Source: an uncultured Gemmatimonadota bacterium (GTDB taxonomy: Bacteria > Gemmatimonadota > Gemmatimonadetes > Gemmatimonadales > GWC2-71-9). From it: a stretch of DNA of 26,712 nucleotides. How positions within the stretch are numbered: the first letter of the stretch is position 1; every line of letters starts with the position of its first letter. The stretch is from contig CAMPKP010000030.1 in NCBI GenBank assembly GCA_946887295.1, positions 1 to 26,712 on the forward strand, given 5' to 3'. Positions 1 through 9,288 of this stretch are shown here, one piece after another. The translations under genes and the position numbers were made by a program. The notes beneath the pieces were generated by a model. The model made no database searches, was not told where the DNA came from, and worked only from the letters and a program-made list of their open reading frames with translations.

Positions 1-55
1 ACCCGCGACCCCGGCATTATGAGTGCCGTGCTCTAACCAGCTGAGCTACCCTGCC
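1..55 (-). tRNA. tRNA-Met (CAT), elongator type, 3' part cut off by window edge
   Basis: Read on the minus strand from position 55, the sequence folds as an acceptor 5' strand GGCAGGG, a D arm with GCUC/GAGC stem, and an anticodon stem CGGCA/UGCCG around the loop CUCAUAA. The anticodon CAT is at 21-19. The D-arm and anticodon-arm sequence resembles bacterial elongator tRNA-Met rather than initiator tRNA. A tRNA-Ile2 with lysidine-modified CAU cannot be fully excluded, because the T arm and acceptor 3' strand lie outside the window. A TAGGTT promoter-like element sits 11 nt upstream. Confidence 0.9.
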
Positions 56-66
56 AGAGGCCGGGG

Positions 67-72
67 AACCTA
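67..72 (-). promoter_or_regulatory. candidate -10 element (TAGGTT) of the tRNA-Met gene
   Basis: In the 32-nt gap between the ftsB-like stop and the tRNA, the minus strand reads TTAGGTT, the only AT-rich stretch in a GC-rich spacer. It ends 11 nt before the mature tRNA 5' end, which would give a short 5' leader. The same hexamer occurs upstream of eno. I could not assign a convincing -35 box. Confidence 0.4.
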
Positions 73-87
73 ACGCCTGGCTCCGCC

Positions 88-1694
<1,607 letters not shown>

Positions 1695-1708
1695 GCCGCG
1701 GCCCCGGA

Positions 1709-2564
1709 TCAACGGAAGTGGTCGTAACCGCGCAGCGTGAGTGGTCGGCCGGCCAGCTTCGCGCGCACCCCGCTGCCGCGATGCGCCGTGCCGATACGGG
1801 TGAGCGCGACGCCGCAGGCGGTCTCGAATTCGCGCACTCCGGCGGCGTCGAATCCTCCGGGCAGCGCGACGAGCAGCCAGATGGCTGGCATCGGCGGCCA
1901 GCCCGTCGCTCACGTCGAGCATCGCCCGCGCGCCATGCTCCGACAGCCAGCGGCCCGCCGCGAGTCTCGGCTGCGGATGGGCGAAGGCGCTGCGGGCGTC
2001 CGCCGCCGGCGACTCACCCCGGCGCCAGCTCTCGAGCGCTGCCCGCGCGCCGCCCAGCGCACCCGTGACCCAGATCCCGTCGCCGGGCCCGGCGCCCGCC
2101 CGGGTCACCGGACGCTCCGCCCGTCCGATCACCGTGACCGCGACGCTCCAGACGGGACCGGCGGAGAGGTCGCCGCCGAGCACCGCGCCGCCGGCGGCGG
2201 AAGCCGCGTCCCCGATTCCGCCGGCCAGCGCGACGAGATCCTCCTCGAGGGCGGCGGCCGGCACCGTAATCGCCGACAGCACACCCACGGCTTCGGCCCC
2301 GACGGCGGCGAGATCCGACAGCGCCGCGGCGGTCGCCCTCCATCCGACTTCACCTGGCTCGATCCACTCGAGCCGGAAGTGCACCCCTTCCACGCTCACG
2401 TCCGTGGACAGCGCCAGCGTCCCGCCTCCGTCCGGCAGCATGGCACAGTCATCGCCGAGTCCGCGGGCGTGATCGCCGAGCCTGCGCGCGATGCCGCGGA
2501 TGCGATCGAACTCGGGACCGGGGCCCAGGGCCGGCCCTCGCGCGGCGGTGAGCGAGCGGCTCAC
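1709..2564 (-). pseudogene. thiL: thiamine-monophosphate kinase with out-of-frame internal deletion
   Basis: ThiL phosphorylates thiamine monophosphate to thiamine pyrophosphate. The first ~230 codons (GTG at 2564, overlapping the upstream TGA) are a clear ThiL: GLGDDCAML, LSTDVSVEGVHF, GGDLSAG, VTGALGGARAAL and AMLDVSDGLAADASHLA. At about 1872-1880 the similarity jumps to another frame, which encodes LLVALPGGFDAAGVREFE and then VALTRIGTAHRG and the typical terminus RGYDHFR, ending at 1709. The segment that should join them, including GGEDYE, is missing; I estimate 40-45 codons from the family layout. The first frame runs on as Arg-rich nonsense to a stop at 1692. Both flanks look otherwise undecayed, so this is either a recent deletion or an assembly error. 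The summed length of about 285 codons compares with the usual 310-330. Confidence 0.85.
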
Positions 2565-4129
2565 GGGCGGATGGCGTCGAGGCGGAAGCGCACCAGCCCC
2601 TGCTCGGTGGCGACCCAGAGGTGGTCGCGGTCCACCGCGAGGTCGTTCGCCGGGCCGGGAAGGTCGCCTTCGAGCAGTGCGCGAGCCGGCGATCCCGCGA
2701 GCCTCGCGAAGCCCACGCCGCGATCGCCGGCGACCCAGAAGCCCGCGCCGTCCGGCGCGAACCGGCGAAGCCGGCCGAGCAGGCCGGAGAGGTTGGGCCC
2801 CGTGGTCCACACCCGACTGCGCGGGTCGCGCCAGATCATGTGATCGCGGGTGAGGGCGACCAGCGTGTCGCCCAGGGTCGAGAGCCCGAAGACCGGCACC
2901 TGGAGACTCGCGGAGGCGAGGCCCTCGGGACGGACGAGATCCTGCCCGCCCGGCACGGCGAGAAACACGCCTCGCGGCGTGCCGACCCAGACCGAGTCTC
3001 CTGCGGGAAAAACCGCGTACGCGGCGTCGGCGAACAGCGGAGCCAGGCGTATCACGCGGAGCGAGTCGTCCATCCGCGCCAGTCCCCGCGCGGTGCCGAC
3101 GACGATGCGTCCCTGGCGCCCCGCGACGTCGTACACCCGGCTGTCGGGAAGTCCGCGGCCCTGGTCGTAGAGCTCGATCCGATCCTCGGCCGGCTCCACC
3201 CGCGCGAGCCCGAAGTCGGTCGCCGCCCACACCGACCGGTCCTGGCCCGCCAGCTCGAGGACGCGGCTGAAGGGCGTGCCGGTGGCGGGCAGCCCTCGCA
3301 CCGTGCGGAACTCCCGCAGGGTCGACTCGACGAACGTGAATGCGGCATCCGCCTCCTGCGTGCGGTTGGTCGCCGCCCACACGCCTCCCGGCCAGGTCGT
3401 CACGGCGCCCACGAACTGGGCCGGCAGGCCGAACGGCACCTTCTGCGGAATCGCGGCGGCGTCCTGGAGATAGAAGAGTCCCAGGCCCCAGGTGCCGAGA
3501 TACCACCCCTGATTGTCGAAGGAGCGCGCGGCGGCGGTGAAGCGCACCGGGCGCATTCTCGAGTCGAGAAGGAATTGCGAGGCGTTGGTCTGAAGCGTCG
3601 GAGTCTGCCGCAGCACCTCGTCCACGCTGACCGGCGCGAGCGGCCGTGCCGGCGGCCGCCCCGGCGTGGGCACGATGCCGCCGCGCGGGAGCAGGTACCA
3701 CCCGCCGCGGCTGCGAATGTAGAGCCCGCCCACCGGATCGTTCTCGTCGAAGGCGATCGTCACGACGCCGTCGGGCACGATGCCCTGATCCCAGATCTGC
3801 AGCTCGGGCTGGTAGTGCACCCAGCCGTTCGGCCGCGCCAGCCACAGCGACTGGTCGAGCGGGTCCACCAATGCCGCGAAGACGCCCGCCAGCGCATCCC
3901 GCGGATTCGGCTCGAACGGGCCGGTCCAGGTCTGGAACTGGGGACTCCAGATCACGAGCGCCGTGGGCGAGGTGACGTACACCCGGTCCATCGAGCTGGC
4001 GATGGCGCTGATGCGGCTGAAGTCCCCGATGACGGTCCGGTCCTCCGGCCGCCAGTCGCGGCTGGGGGACTGCGCGGCCGCCGTGACCGTGACGACTGCC
4101 GAGAACAACACCGCTCCCAGGGTGCGCAT
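2561..4129 (-). CDS. secreted beta-propeller protein of Reg_prop-like type, function unknown
   Basis: This 522-aa protein starts with a Sec signal peptide (MRTLGAVLFSAVVTVTAAAQ, cleavage probably after AAA). No lipobox Cys is visible, so it is likely periplasmic or secreted. The body contains recurring blade-like motifs of the form W-x-A/G-T-x-x-G-L: SVWAATDFGLARVE, IVVGTARGLARMDD, SVWVGTPRGVFLAV, FWVAGDRGVGFARL and LWVATEQGLVRFRL. These resemble the repeats in sensor domains of hybrid two-component systems, but no histidine kinase domain is present. The ATG at 4129 gives the clean signal peptide. A GAGGTG lies 12 nt upstream, and its GTG (4144) is an alternative start. It lies 40 nt after nnr and overlaps the thiL start by 4 nt. 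A structural or sensory role is inference only. Confidence 0.75.
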   Translation of the reverse strand: MRTLGAVLFSAVVTVTAAAQSPSRDWRPEDRTVIGDFSRISAIASSMDRVYVTSPTALVIWSPQFQTWTGPFEPNPRDALAGVFAALVDPLDQSLWLARPNGWVHYQPELQIWDQGIVPDGVVTIAFDENDPVGGLYIRSRGGWYLLPRGGIVPTPGRPPARPLAPVSVDEVLRQTPTLQTNASQFLLDSRMRPVRFTAAARSFDNQGWYLGTWGLGLFYLQDAAAIPQKVPFGLPAQFVGAVTTWPGGVWAATNRTQEADAAFTFVESTLREFRTVRGLPATGTPFSRVLELAGQDRSVWAATDFGLARVEPAEDRIELYDQGRGLPDSRVYDVAGRQGRIVVGTARGLARMDDSLRVIRLAPLFADAAYAVFPAGDSVWVGTPRGVFLAVPGGQDLVRPEGLASASLQVPVFGLSTLGDTLVALTRDHMIWRDPRSRVWTTGPNLSGLLGRLRRFAPDGAGFWVAGDRGVGFARLAGSPARALLEGDLPGPANDLAVDRDHLWVATEQGLVRFRLDAIRP

Positions 4130-4169
4130 CAGGGGAATGTACACCTCGGTGAGCCGGCGGTCGCGGCGC

Positions 4170-5717
4170 TCACAGGGTCTGCGGCCGCGGCAGCTCGAGC
4201 AGGATCGGCGGGCGAGGCGGGGGCGGTGAGCGGCGCAGCACATCCCACTCGCGCCACAGATCGGGCAGGGCGGCGATCACGTCCATCGGGCGGAGGCTCC
4301 GGGCCGACACTCGCCGGGCGGCGATGTCCGCGGCGCGGCCGAGCACCTGGGCTCCGACCGCGGCCGCGATCTCGGGATCGACCTCCTGCGCCAGCGCGGT
4401 TCCGATGATCCCGCTCAACACGTCGCCGCTGCCGCCGGTCGCGAGTCCCGGGTTGCCCGCGGCCACGGTCAGGGCGGAGCCGCCTGGAGACGACACGACG
4501 GTCGGCACGCCCTTGAGCAGCACGACCGCACCGACGCGCCCGGCGGCGGCCGCGGCGGCGCCCCAGGGATCCAGCTCGCGCTGCGCGGCGAGATCGGGAA
4601 AGAGGGTGCGGAATTCGCCGGGATGCGGCGTGAGCACAACCTTGCGGCCTCCGGCGAGCTCCCGCAGCTCGTCGTCGGCGCCCTGGAAGGCCACCAGCGC
4701 GTCGGCATCGAGCACCAGGGCGCGGGCCGAGCGCCCCAATGCGGCGATCAGCTCTCGCCGACCGGGCGCGCGTCCCAGCCCGGGCCCGATCACCACGGCG
4801 TCCGCGCGCGAGACCAGCTCGAGCAGCCGCGGAGTCGGCTCCTGATCGAAGGGATGGGCCAGCGTCTGAAGATCGGGCTCGGCGGTGACCAGCGCGGCGA
4901 CCGTCTCCGCCGGAGCGACCGCGTGGACCAGCCCCGCTCCCGCGCCGAAGGCGGCGCGAGCGGCCATTCGCACCGCGCCGGTCATGCCGGCGTCTCCGCC
5001 GACGACTACGACGCGCCCGCGGGTGCCCTTGTGATCGCCGGCATGCAGGGGCGGCAGCCACTCGGCGGCGTCCGAGTCCGAGACCAGTGCCGGCCATCCG
5101 GGCTCGGCCGGCGGATGTCCGATGTCCACGACCACGACCGTGCCGACTTCGTCGCGGGCCAGGAGATGACCGCGCCGGAAACCGCCGAAGGTGACCGTGA
5201 GGTCGGCGCGCGGCGAGCCGTGCACCATGCCGCTCAGCAGGTCCACGCCCGTGGGACCGTCCACGGCCACGACCGGCAGCTCGAGGTCGAGCAGCCGCTC
5301 GAGCAGCGCCGCCACCGGCGCGCGGGGCGGACCGCTGGCGCCGGTGCCGAGCAGCGCATCCACGACGAGCCCGACCCGGGGCCAGGGCCCGTCGGGCGCG
5401 ACTTCGCGCACACCCTCGGCGCGGGCGAGGCCGGCCATCCGCTCGCGCAGCGGCGCCCCGGCGCCGCCGGGGGACGTGACCCACACCGGCGCGCCGAGCC
5501 GGTGGAGCGCGCGAGCCACGACCCAGCCGTCACCGCCGTTGTGGCCCGGGCCGGCGGCCACGAGAACGCCCTCGCCGGTCTGGCCCGCGTAGCGCGCGGC
5601 GAACACGCCGAGCACGGCGCGGCCGGCGCACTCCATCAGCGTGGCCAGATCGATGCCGGCGGCGACGGCGTTGCGATCCCAGGCTGCGGACTGGTCGGGA
5701 GTGAGGACGGGAAGCAT
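4170..5717 (-). CDS. nnr: bifunctional NAD(P)H-hydrate epimerase / ADP-dependent NAD(P)H-hydrate dehydratase
   Basis: This 515-aa two-domain protein repairs hydrated NADH and NADPH. The N-terminal YjeF_N epimerase domain (about 1-215) shows GPGHNGGDGWVVARAL and DGPTGVDLLSG. The C-terminal ribokinase-like dehydratase domain (about 225-500) shows GTRGRVVVVGGDAGMTGA, IGPGLGR, VLDADAL, LTPHPGEFRTLFP, LLKG and the catalytic-loop motif NPGLATGGSGDVLSGIIG. All parts expected of the fused family are present and in order. The ATG at 5717 gives the usual start (MLPVLTPDQSAAWD). No Shine-Dalgarno sequence is evident, because a 12-bp GC hairpin ends only 8 nt before the start codon. The gene is the fourth last protein gene of the long minus-strand block. 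Confidence 0.95.
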   Translation of the reverse strand: MLPVLTPDQSAAWDRNAVAAGIDLATLMECAGRAVLGVFAARYAGQTGEGVLVAAGPGHNGGDGWVVARALHRLGAPVWVTSPGGAGAPLRERMAGLARAEGVREVAPDGPWPRVGLVVDALLGTGASGPPRAPVAALLERLLDLELPVVAVDGPTGVDLLSGMVHGSPRADLTVTFGGFRRGHLLARDEVGTVVVVDIGHPPAEPGWPALVSDSDAAEWLPPLHAGDHKGTRGRVVVVGGDAGMTGAVRMAARAAFGAGAGLVHAVAPAETVAALVTAEPDLQTLAHPFDQEPTPRLLELVSRADAVVIGPGLGRAPGRRELIAALGRSARALVLDADALVAFQGADDELRELAGGRKVVLTPHPGEFRTLFPDLAAQRELDPWGAAAAAAGRVGAVVLLKGVPTVVSSPGGSALTVAAGNPGLATGGSGDVLSGIIGTALAQEVDPEIAAAVGAQVLGRAADIAARRVSARSLRPMDVIAALPDLWREWDVLRRSPPPPRPPILLELPRPQTL

Positions 5718-5725
5718 GGGGAAGC

Positions 5726-5776
5726 GCGAAGGGGCCCGCGCGTGCCTGGGCCCCTTCGCCTCGCTCAGGGTGACGG
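5726..5776. repeat. interspersed-repeat-like element with a perfect 12-bp inverted repeat
   Basis: Arms GCGAAGGGGCCC (5726-5737) and GGGCCCCTTCGC (5748-5759) pair perfectly around a 10-nt loop. They are followed on the plus strand by CTCGCTCAGGGTGACGG. The unit CCCTTCGCCTCGCTCAGGG resembles the short interspersed CCTTCGC-TCGCTCAGGATGAC type repeats I know from other GC-rich bacterial genomes. It fills most of the 67-nt gap between the zinc-ribbon gene and nnr. On the minus strand it could also act as a weak terminator or as an mRNA structure just before the nnr start; it lacks a U tract. Confidence 0.55.
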
Positions 5777-5784
5777 GCGACGGC

Positions 5785-5979
5785 TCACTTGTAGCTCTGA
5801 CCTATCGCGCGCCCGAAGGAGATCTCCCCGTTGTCGATGCGGAGATTGAAGCCGCAGTCGGGGTTGGTGCAGACCCAGGCCTTGTACGTGATGGGCGCCC
5901 CTTCGCGGCCGTAGTCCGAAAGGGGGATCAAGGTTCCATGCGAGCACTTCTGGCACGCCGGCCACTCGGCTTTCTCCAT
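5785..5979 (-). CDS. small zinc-ribbon protein, function unknown
   Basis: This 64-aa protein contains a four-cysteine zinc ribbon: Cys9-x2-Cys12 in PACQKCSHG and Cys37-x4-Cys42 in WVCTNPDCGF. The two knuckles are linked by a short beta-rich segment (TLIPLSDYGREGAPITYKA). The ATG at 5979 is chosen over the upstream in-frame GTG (6033) because a strong Shine-Dalgarno sequence GGAGGGG lies immediately upstream. It sits 29 nt downstream of the Minf_1886-family gene. Zinc ribbons of this size bind nucleic acid or proteins; no specific role can be assigned from the sequence. Confidence 0.75.
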   Translation of the reverse strand: MEKAEWPACQKCSHGTLIPLSDYGREGAPITYKAWVCTNPDCGFNLRIDNGEISFGRAIGQSYK

Positions 5980-6008
5980 GTTCCCCTCCGGTGTCGCGTC
6001 CACCCCGC

Positions 6009-6431
6009 TCAGGCGCCTCGCACTCCCTGCCACTCGTAGCTGTCGCCGAACGCATCGGCGAACTGGTAGACCGCCTCGAAGTCGGCCTCGTGGTCGCCGG
6101 GCTGAGTGACCAGCAGCCCGACCTCCACCAGCGTGAACACCATGCGGCCGAAGTCCTCGGTCCGCGTGACCCCCCAGTGGCCCAGCACGTGGGGCGCCAA
6201 CAGCCCGAACTGCTCCCGCGCGAAGTCGCGGCAGGCCCAGGCCAGCTCGGGGCCGGTGACGTGACGGCGCGCCTGGAGGCGCGACTGGAGATACTCGATC
6301 GTCGCCAGGACGAAGAGATACGCCCGCTCGTTGTAGGCTCCGCCCCGTGAGCGGATGCGGGCCATGACGTCGTCGGCGAATTGCAGCTCGTTCAACGGAA
6401 ACCCTCGACGAGGTGAGGCGCCGGCATTCAC
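6009..6431 (-). CDS. Minf_1886 family protein, function unknown
   Basis: This 140-aa soluble protein matches the pattern I recall for the Minf_1886 family (TIGR04138, first noted in Planctomycetes/Verrucomicrobia). The family-like features are [68 protein letters not shown] and the acidic C-terminal stretch [12 protein letters not shown]. The GTG at 6431 overlaps the glyA TGA (GTGA), which implies translational coupling with glyA. The first ~15 residues ([16 protein letters not shown]) are not conserved-looking, and an internal start near LNELQF cannot be excluded. No function is known to me for the family; glyA and the zinc-ribbon gene are its neighbours here. Confidence 0.75.
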   Translation of the reverse strand: MNAGASPRRGFPLNELQFADDVMARIRSRGGAYNERAYLFVLATIEYLQSRLQARRHVTGPELAWACRDFAREQFGLLAPHVLGHWGVTRTEDFGRMVFTLVEVGLLVTQPGDHEADFEAVYQFADAFGDSYEWQGVRGA

Positions 6432-7708
6432 GCGCTCCGGCGAACCCGAGCGGCCGACTTCGACTGGTACAAGGGGAAGGCCGAGGTCAGCTCGCCCACC
6501 TCCGCGCGCACGCGGGCGAGGGTGGCTTCATCCGGCCGGGTCAGCGCGCGGTCGATCAGCTCCGCGACCCGCTCCATCTCGGCCCGCCCCATGCCCCGCG
6601 TGGTGAGGGCCGGCGTGCCCAGGCGGATGCCGCTGGTGACGAAGGGAGACTGGGGGTCGTCCGGGATCGTGTTCTTGTTCACCGTGATGCCGGCCTGGTC
6701 CAGCGTCTTCTCCGCCACCTTGCCGGTGAGGTTCTTGGGGCGCAGGTCCACCAGCATGAGGTGGGTATCGGTGCCGCCCGAGACGATGGCGAAGCCGCGC
6801 TGGATGAGCGCGTCCGCGAGCGTCTTGGCGTTCTCCACCACCCGCTTGCTGTAGGTCCGGAAATCCTCGGTGAGCGCCTCGCCGAAGGCGACCGCCTTGG
6901 CGGCGATCACGTGCTCGAGAGGACCGCCCTGGGTGCCCGGAAACACGGACTTGTCGATCGCCTTGGCGTGCTCGGCGATGCTGAGAATGAGCCCGGCGCG
7001 CGGACCGCGGAGCGTCTTGTGGGTGGTGCTGGTGACGATCGGCGCGTGCGGCACCGGCGAGGGGTAGACCCCGCCCGCCACCAGGCCGGCGAAGTGGGCC
7101 ATGTCCACCAGGAACAGCGCCCCGACCTCGTCCGCGATCGAGCGGAACGCCGGGAAATCGATGATGCGGGCGTAGGCGCTGCCGCCGGCGATGATGAGCC
7201 GGGGCCGCTCGCGGCGAGCCTGGTCCCGCACCGCGTCGTGGTCGATGCGGCCGGTGGCCGGATCGACCCCGTAGTGGACCGCCTTCCAGATCACGCCGCT
7301 GTGATTGACCGCGGCGCCATGGCTCAGGTGCCCGCCATGGGGGAGCGACATCCCCATGATCTTCTCGCCGGGCGGGATCACCGCCATGAAGGCTGCGAAG
7401 TTGGCCTGCGCGCCGGAGTGGGGCTGCACGTTCGCGTGCTCGGCCCCGAAGATCTGCTTCAGGCGATCGATGGCGAGCTGCTCGATCTCGTCGATGACCT
7501 CGCAGCCACCGTAGTACCGCCGGCCCGGGTAGCCTTCGGCGTATTTGTTGGTGAGGGGCGTGCCCATCGCGTCGATCACGGCGCGGCTCGCGAAGTTCTC
7601 GCTGGCGATCAGCTCCAGGCCGTGGCGCTGCCTCGACAGCTCGCGATCGACGAGGTGCGCGACCAGCGGATCCGCTTCCCTCAGGCTGGCATTGTGGTCG
7701 AGAGTCAT
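6428..7708 (-). CDS. glyA: serine hydroxymethyltransferase
   Basis: This 426-aa PLP enzyme converts serine and tetrahydrofolate to glycine and 5,10-methylene-tetrahydrofolate in the cytoplasm. Signatures are the N-terminal [18 protein letters not shown], the loop [30 protein letters not shown] and the PLP-binding lysine in [14 protein letters not shown] (Lys231), preceded by [14 protein letters not shown]. The length is normal. The ATG at 7708 overlaps the rpiB stop (ATGA) and has a good Shine-Dalgarno AGGAG about 5-6 nt upstream, inside the rpiB 3' end. The longer frame upstream is rpiB antiphase sequence and not part of the gene. The product feeds C1 units to purine synthesis, whose purN and purH genes lie on the other strand of this window. 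Confidence 0.98.
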   Translation of the reverse strand: MTLDHNASLREADPLVAHLVDRELSRQRHGLELIASENFASRAVIDAMGTPLTNKYAEGYPGRRYYGGCEVIDEIEQLAIDRLKQIFGAEHANVQPHSGAQANFAAFMAVIPPGEKIMGMSLPHGGHLSHGAAVNHSGVIWKAVHYGVDPATGRIDHDAVRDQARRERPRLIIAGGSAYARIIDFPAFRSIADEVGALFLVDMAHFAGLVAGGVYPSPVPHAPIVTSTTHKTLRGPRAGLILSIAEHAKAIDKSVFPGTQGGPLEHVIAAKAVAFGEALTEDFRTYSKRVVENAKTLADALIQRGFAIVSGGTDTHLMLVDLRPKNLTGKVAEKTLDQAGITVNKNTIPDDPQSPFVTSGIRLGTPALTTRGMGRAEMERVAELIDRALTRPDEATLARVRAEVGELTSAFPLYQSKSAARVRRSA

Positions 7709-8148
7709 CCCTGCTCCTGATCGATTTTGGCCACGCGGCGGGCGTGCCGTCCGCCGGCGAATTCGGTTCCCAGCCAGGCCTTCAGGATCGCCACGCTCTC
7801 CGCCTCGCTCACGAAGCGCGCCGGGAGGATGAGGACGTTGGCGTCGTTGTGCTCCCGGGCCAGACGCGCGATCTCGGGAGACCAGGCCACCGCGGCGCGC
7901 ACCCCGGGATGGCGGTTGGCCGCGTACGACATTCCCAGCCCGGTTCCGCAAAGCAGCACTCCGCGGCGCGCATCGTGATGTTCTACCCGGGACGCGACCT
8001 GGTGAGCGTAGTCGGGATAGTCGGTCGATTCGGGTCCGTCGGTTCCCAGATCGAGCGGTGCATACCCCAGGGCCCGCAGCTCCTCGACCAGCCGCTGCTT
8101 CATCTCGTACCCGGCGTGGTCGGCGCCGATGGGAATCACTTCGGGCAT
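7705..8148 (-). CDS. rpiB: ribose-5-phosphate isomerase B
   Basis: This 147-aa RpiB/LacA-type isomerase interconverts ribose 5-phosphate and ribulose 5-phosphate. It shows the N-terminal [22 protein letters not shown], the active-site cysteine in [15 protein letters not shown] (Cys67), [23 protein letters not shown] and the phosphate-binding C-terminal GGRHARRV. The ATG at 8148 follows TTAGGTACCAG, so a TAGG Shine-Dalgarno sequence is possible. A 63-nt gap with an AT-rich promoter-like stretch separates it from the dehydrogenase gene upstream. It is therefore probably the first gene of the rpiB-glyA-Minf_1886-zinc ribbon unit. The rpiB-glyA adjacency is common in bacteria. Confidence 0.97.
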   Translation of the reverse strand: MPEVIPIGADHAGYEMKQRLVEELRALGYAPLDLGTDGPESTDYPDYAHQVASRVEHHDARRGVLLCGTGLGMSYAANRHPGVRAAVAWSPEIARLAREHNDANVLILPARFVSEAESVAILKAWLGTEFAGGRHARRVAKIDQEQG

Positions 8149-8159
8149 CTGGTACCTAA

Positions 8160-8165
8160 TGTATA
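8160..8165 (-). promoter_or_regulatory. candidate -10 element (TATACA) of the rpiB-glyA unit
   Basis: The minus-strand gap between the Leu/Phe/Val dehydrogenase stop and rpiB contains ATCCTTATACATTAGG, clearly more AT-rich than its surroundings. TATACA ends 11 nt before the rpiB ATG, so the leader would be very short. No strong -35 box was seen. Confidence 0.4.
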
Positions 8166-8211
8166 AGGATTCGCTGGCGCGGTAGAGTGGGGAACGGGTG
8201 CGGTGCGGAGC

Positions 8212-9288
8212 CTATTGCCTGTTCCCCATCCACATCCTGTCAAGCCCGGCGACCGAGGCGATGCGCTGCTCGGCCAGACGATCGGCCGCGCGGTGGGTCG
8301 GGATCCGCTCGGTCCGGGCGATCTCGAAGATGCGAAGCAGCGTCTCGTAGATCTCCCCCGCCTTCTTGAGCGACCGCTCCGCCGGCCAGCGGTTGAGCTC
8401 ACCGTAGACGTTGATCACCCCGCCGCCGTTGATCACGTAGTCGGGCGCGTAGAGGATCCCCCGCTTCTCCAGCTCGTCGCCGTGCCGGCTCTCGGCGAGC
8501 TGGTTGTTCGCGGCGCCGGCGATGACCCGGCACTTGAGACGCGGAATCGTCTCGTCGTTGATGGTCGCACCGAGCGCGCAGGGGGCGTAAATGTCGGCCG
8601 GCTCGTCGTAGATCGCCTCGGGCGCGACGGCGCGAGCGCCGAACTCCGCCACCACCCGCTCGACCTTCTCGGGGTGAATGTCGGTGACCACCAGCCGCAC
8701 GCCGTCGCCGTGGAGGTGGCGGCAGAGATTGTAGGCCACCTTGCCGGCCCCCTGCACCGCAACGGTCCTGCCCTCGAGCGCGGGGCTGCCCCAGCACGCC
8801 TTCGCCGCGGCCTTCATCCCCACGTACACACCGTAGGCCGTCACCGGAGACGGGTCGCCCGAGAGGCCGAGGAGACCGGCCACGTGGTCGGTCTCCAGCT
8901 TGATGTACTCCATGTCCGCCGGGCTGGTCCCGATGTCCTCCGCCGTGATGTAGCGTCCGTTCAGCGTCTCGACGAACCGCCCGTGCGCCCGGAAGAGCGC
9001 CTCCCGGTCCACCCGCGCGTTGTCCCCGATGATGACCGACTTGCCCCCGCCGAGGTTGATCCCGGCCACCGCGGCCTTGTAGGTCATGCCCCGCGCGAGC
9101 CGCAGCGCGTCGGTGATCGCCTCGTCGGTGCTCCCGTACTGCCAGAAGCGGGTGCCGCCCAGCGCCGGACCGAGCGTGGTGTCGTGAATCGCGATGATGC
9201 CGTAGTAGCCGCAGGACGGATCGTGGGACAGCAGCAGCTGCTCGTGGCCGAACTGCCGCATCGAGGCGAAGAGGTCCATCCGGCTCAT
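8212..9288 (-). CDS. Leu/Phe/Val dehydrogenase (leucine dehydrogenase type)
   Basis: This 358-aa NAD-dependent enzyme belongs to the Glu/Leu/Phe/Val dehydrogenase superfamily and reversibly deaminates branched-chain amino acids to 2-oxo acids. Key features are PALGGTRFW (41-49), the substrate and catalytic lysines in [19 protein letters not shown] (Lys71 and Lys83), TAEDIGTS, and the Rossmann motif [15 protein letters not shown] (178-192). The C-terminal [13 protein letters not shown] and [18 protein letters not shown] are also diagnostic. The length fits leucine dehydrogenase (about 350-370) rather than glutamate dehydrogenase (about 410-450). The ATG at 9288 overlaps the upstream TGA (ATGA) and follows AAGGGGG closely; ATG 9279 is a possible alternative. 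Its position after thiolase and hydroxyacyl-CoA dehydrogenase genes suggests a catabolic role. Confidence 0.93.
   Translation of the reverse strand: MSRMDLFASMRQFGHEQLLLSHDPSCGYYGIIAIHDTTLGPALGGTRFWQYGSTDEAITDALRLARGMTYKAAVAGINLGGGKSVIIGDNARVDREALFRAHGRFVETLNGRYITAEDIGTSPADMEYIKLETDHVAGLLGLSGDPSPVTAYGVYVGMKAAAKACWGSPALEGRTVAVQGAGKVAYNLCRHLHGDGVRLVVTDIHPEKVERVVAEFGARAVAPEAIYDEPADIYAPCALGATINDETIPRLKCRVIAGAANNQLAESRHGDELEKRGILYAPDYVINGGGVINVYGELNRWPAERSLKKAGEIYETLLRIFEIARTERIPTHRAADRLAEQRIASVAGLDRMWMGNRQ

Noticed and set aside
1709..1891. A separate 60-aa protein starting at ATG 1891 (MPAIWLLVALP)
   Set aside because: Its sequence is the C-terminal end of ThiL. The ATG arises by chance in the other frame at the deletion junction.
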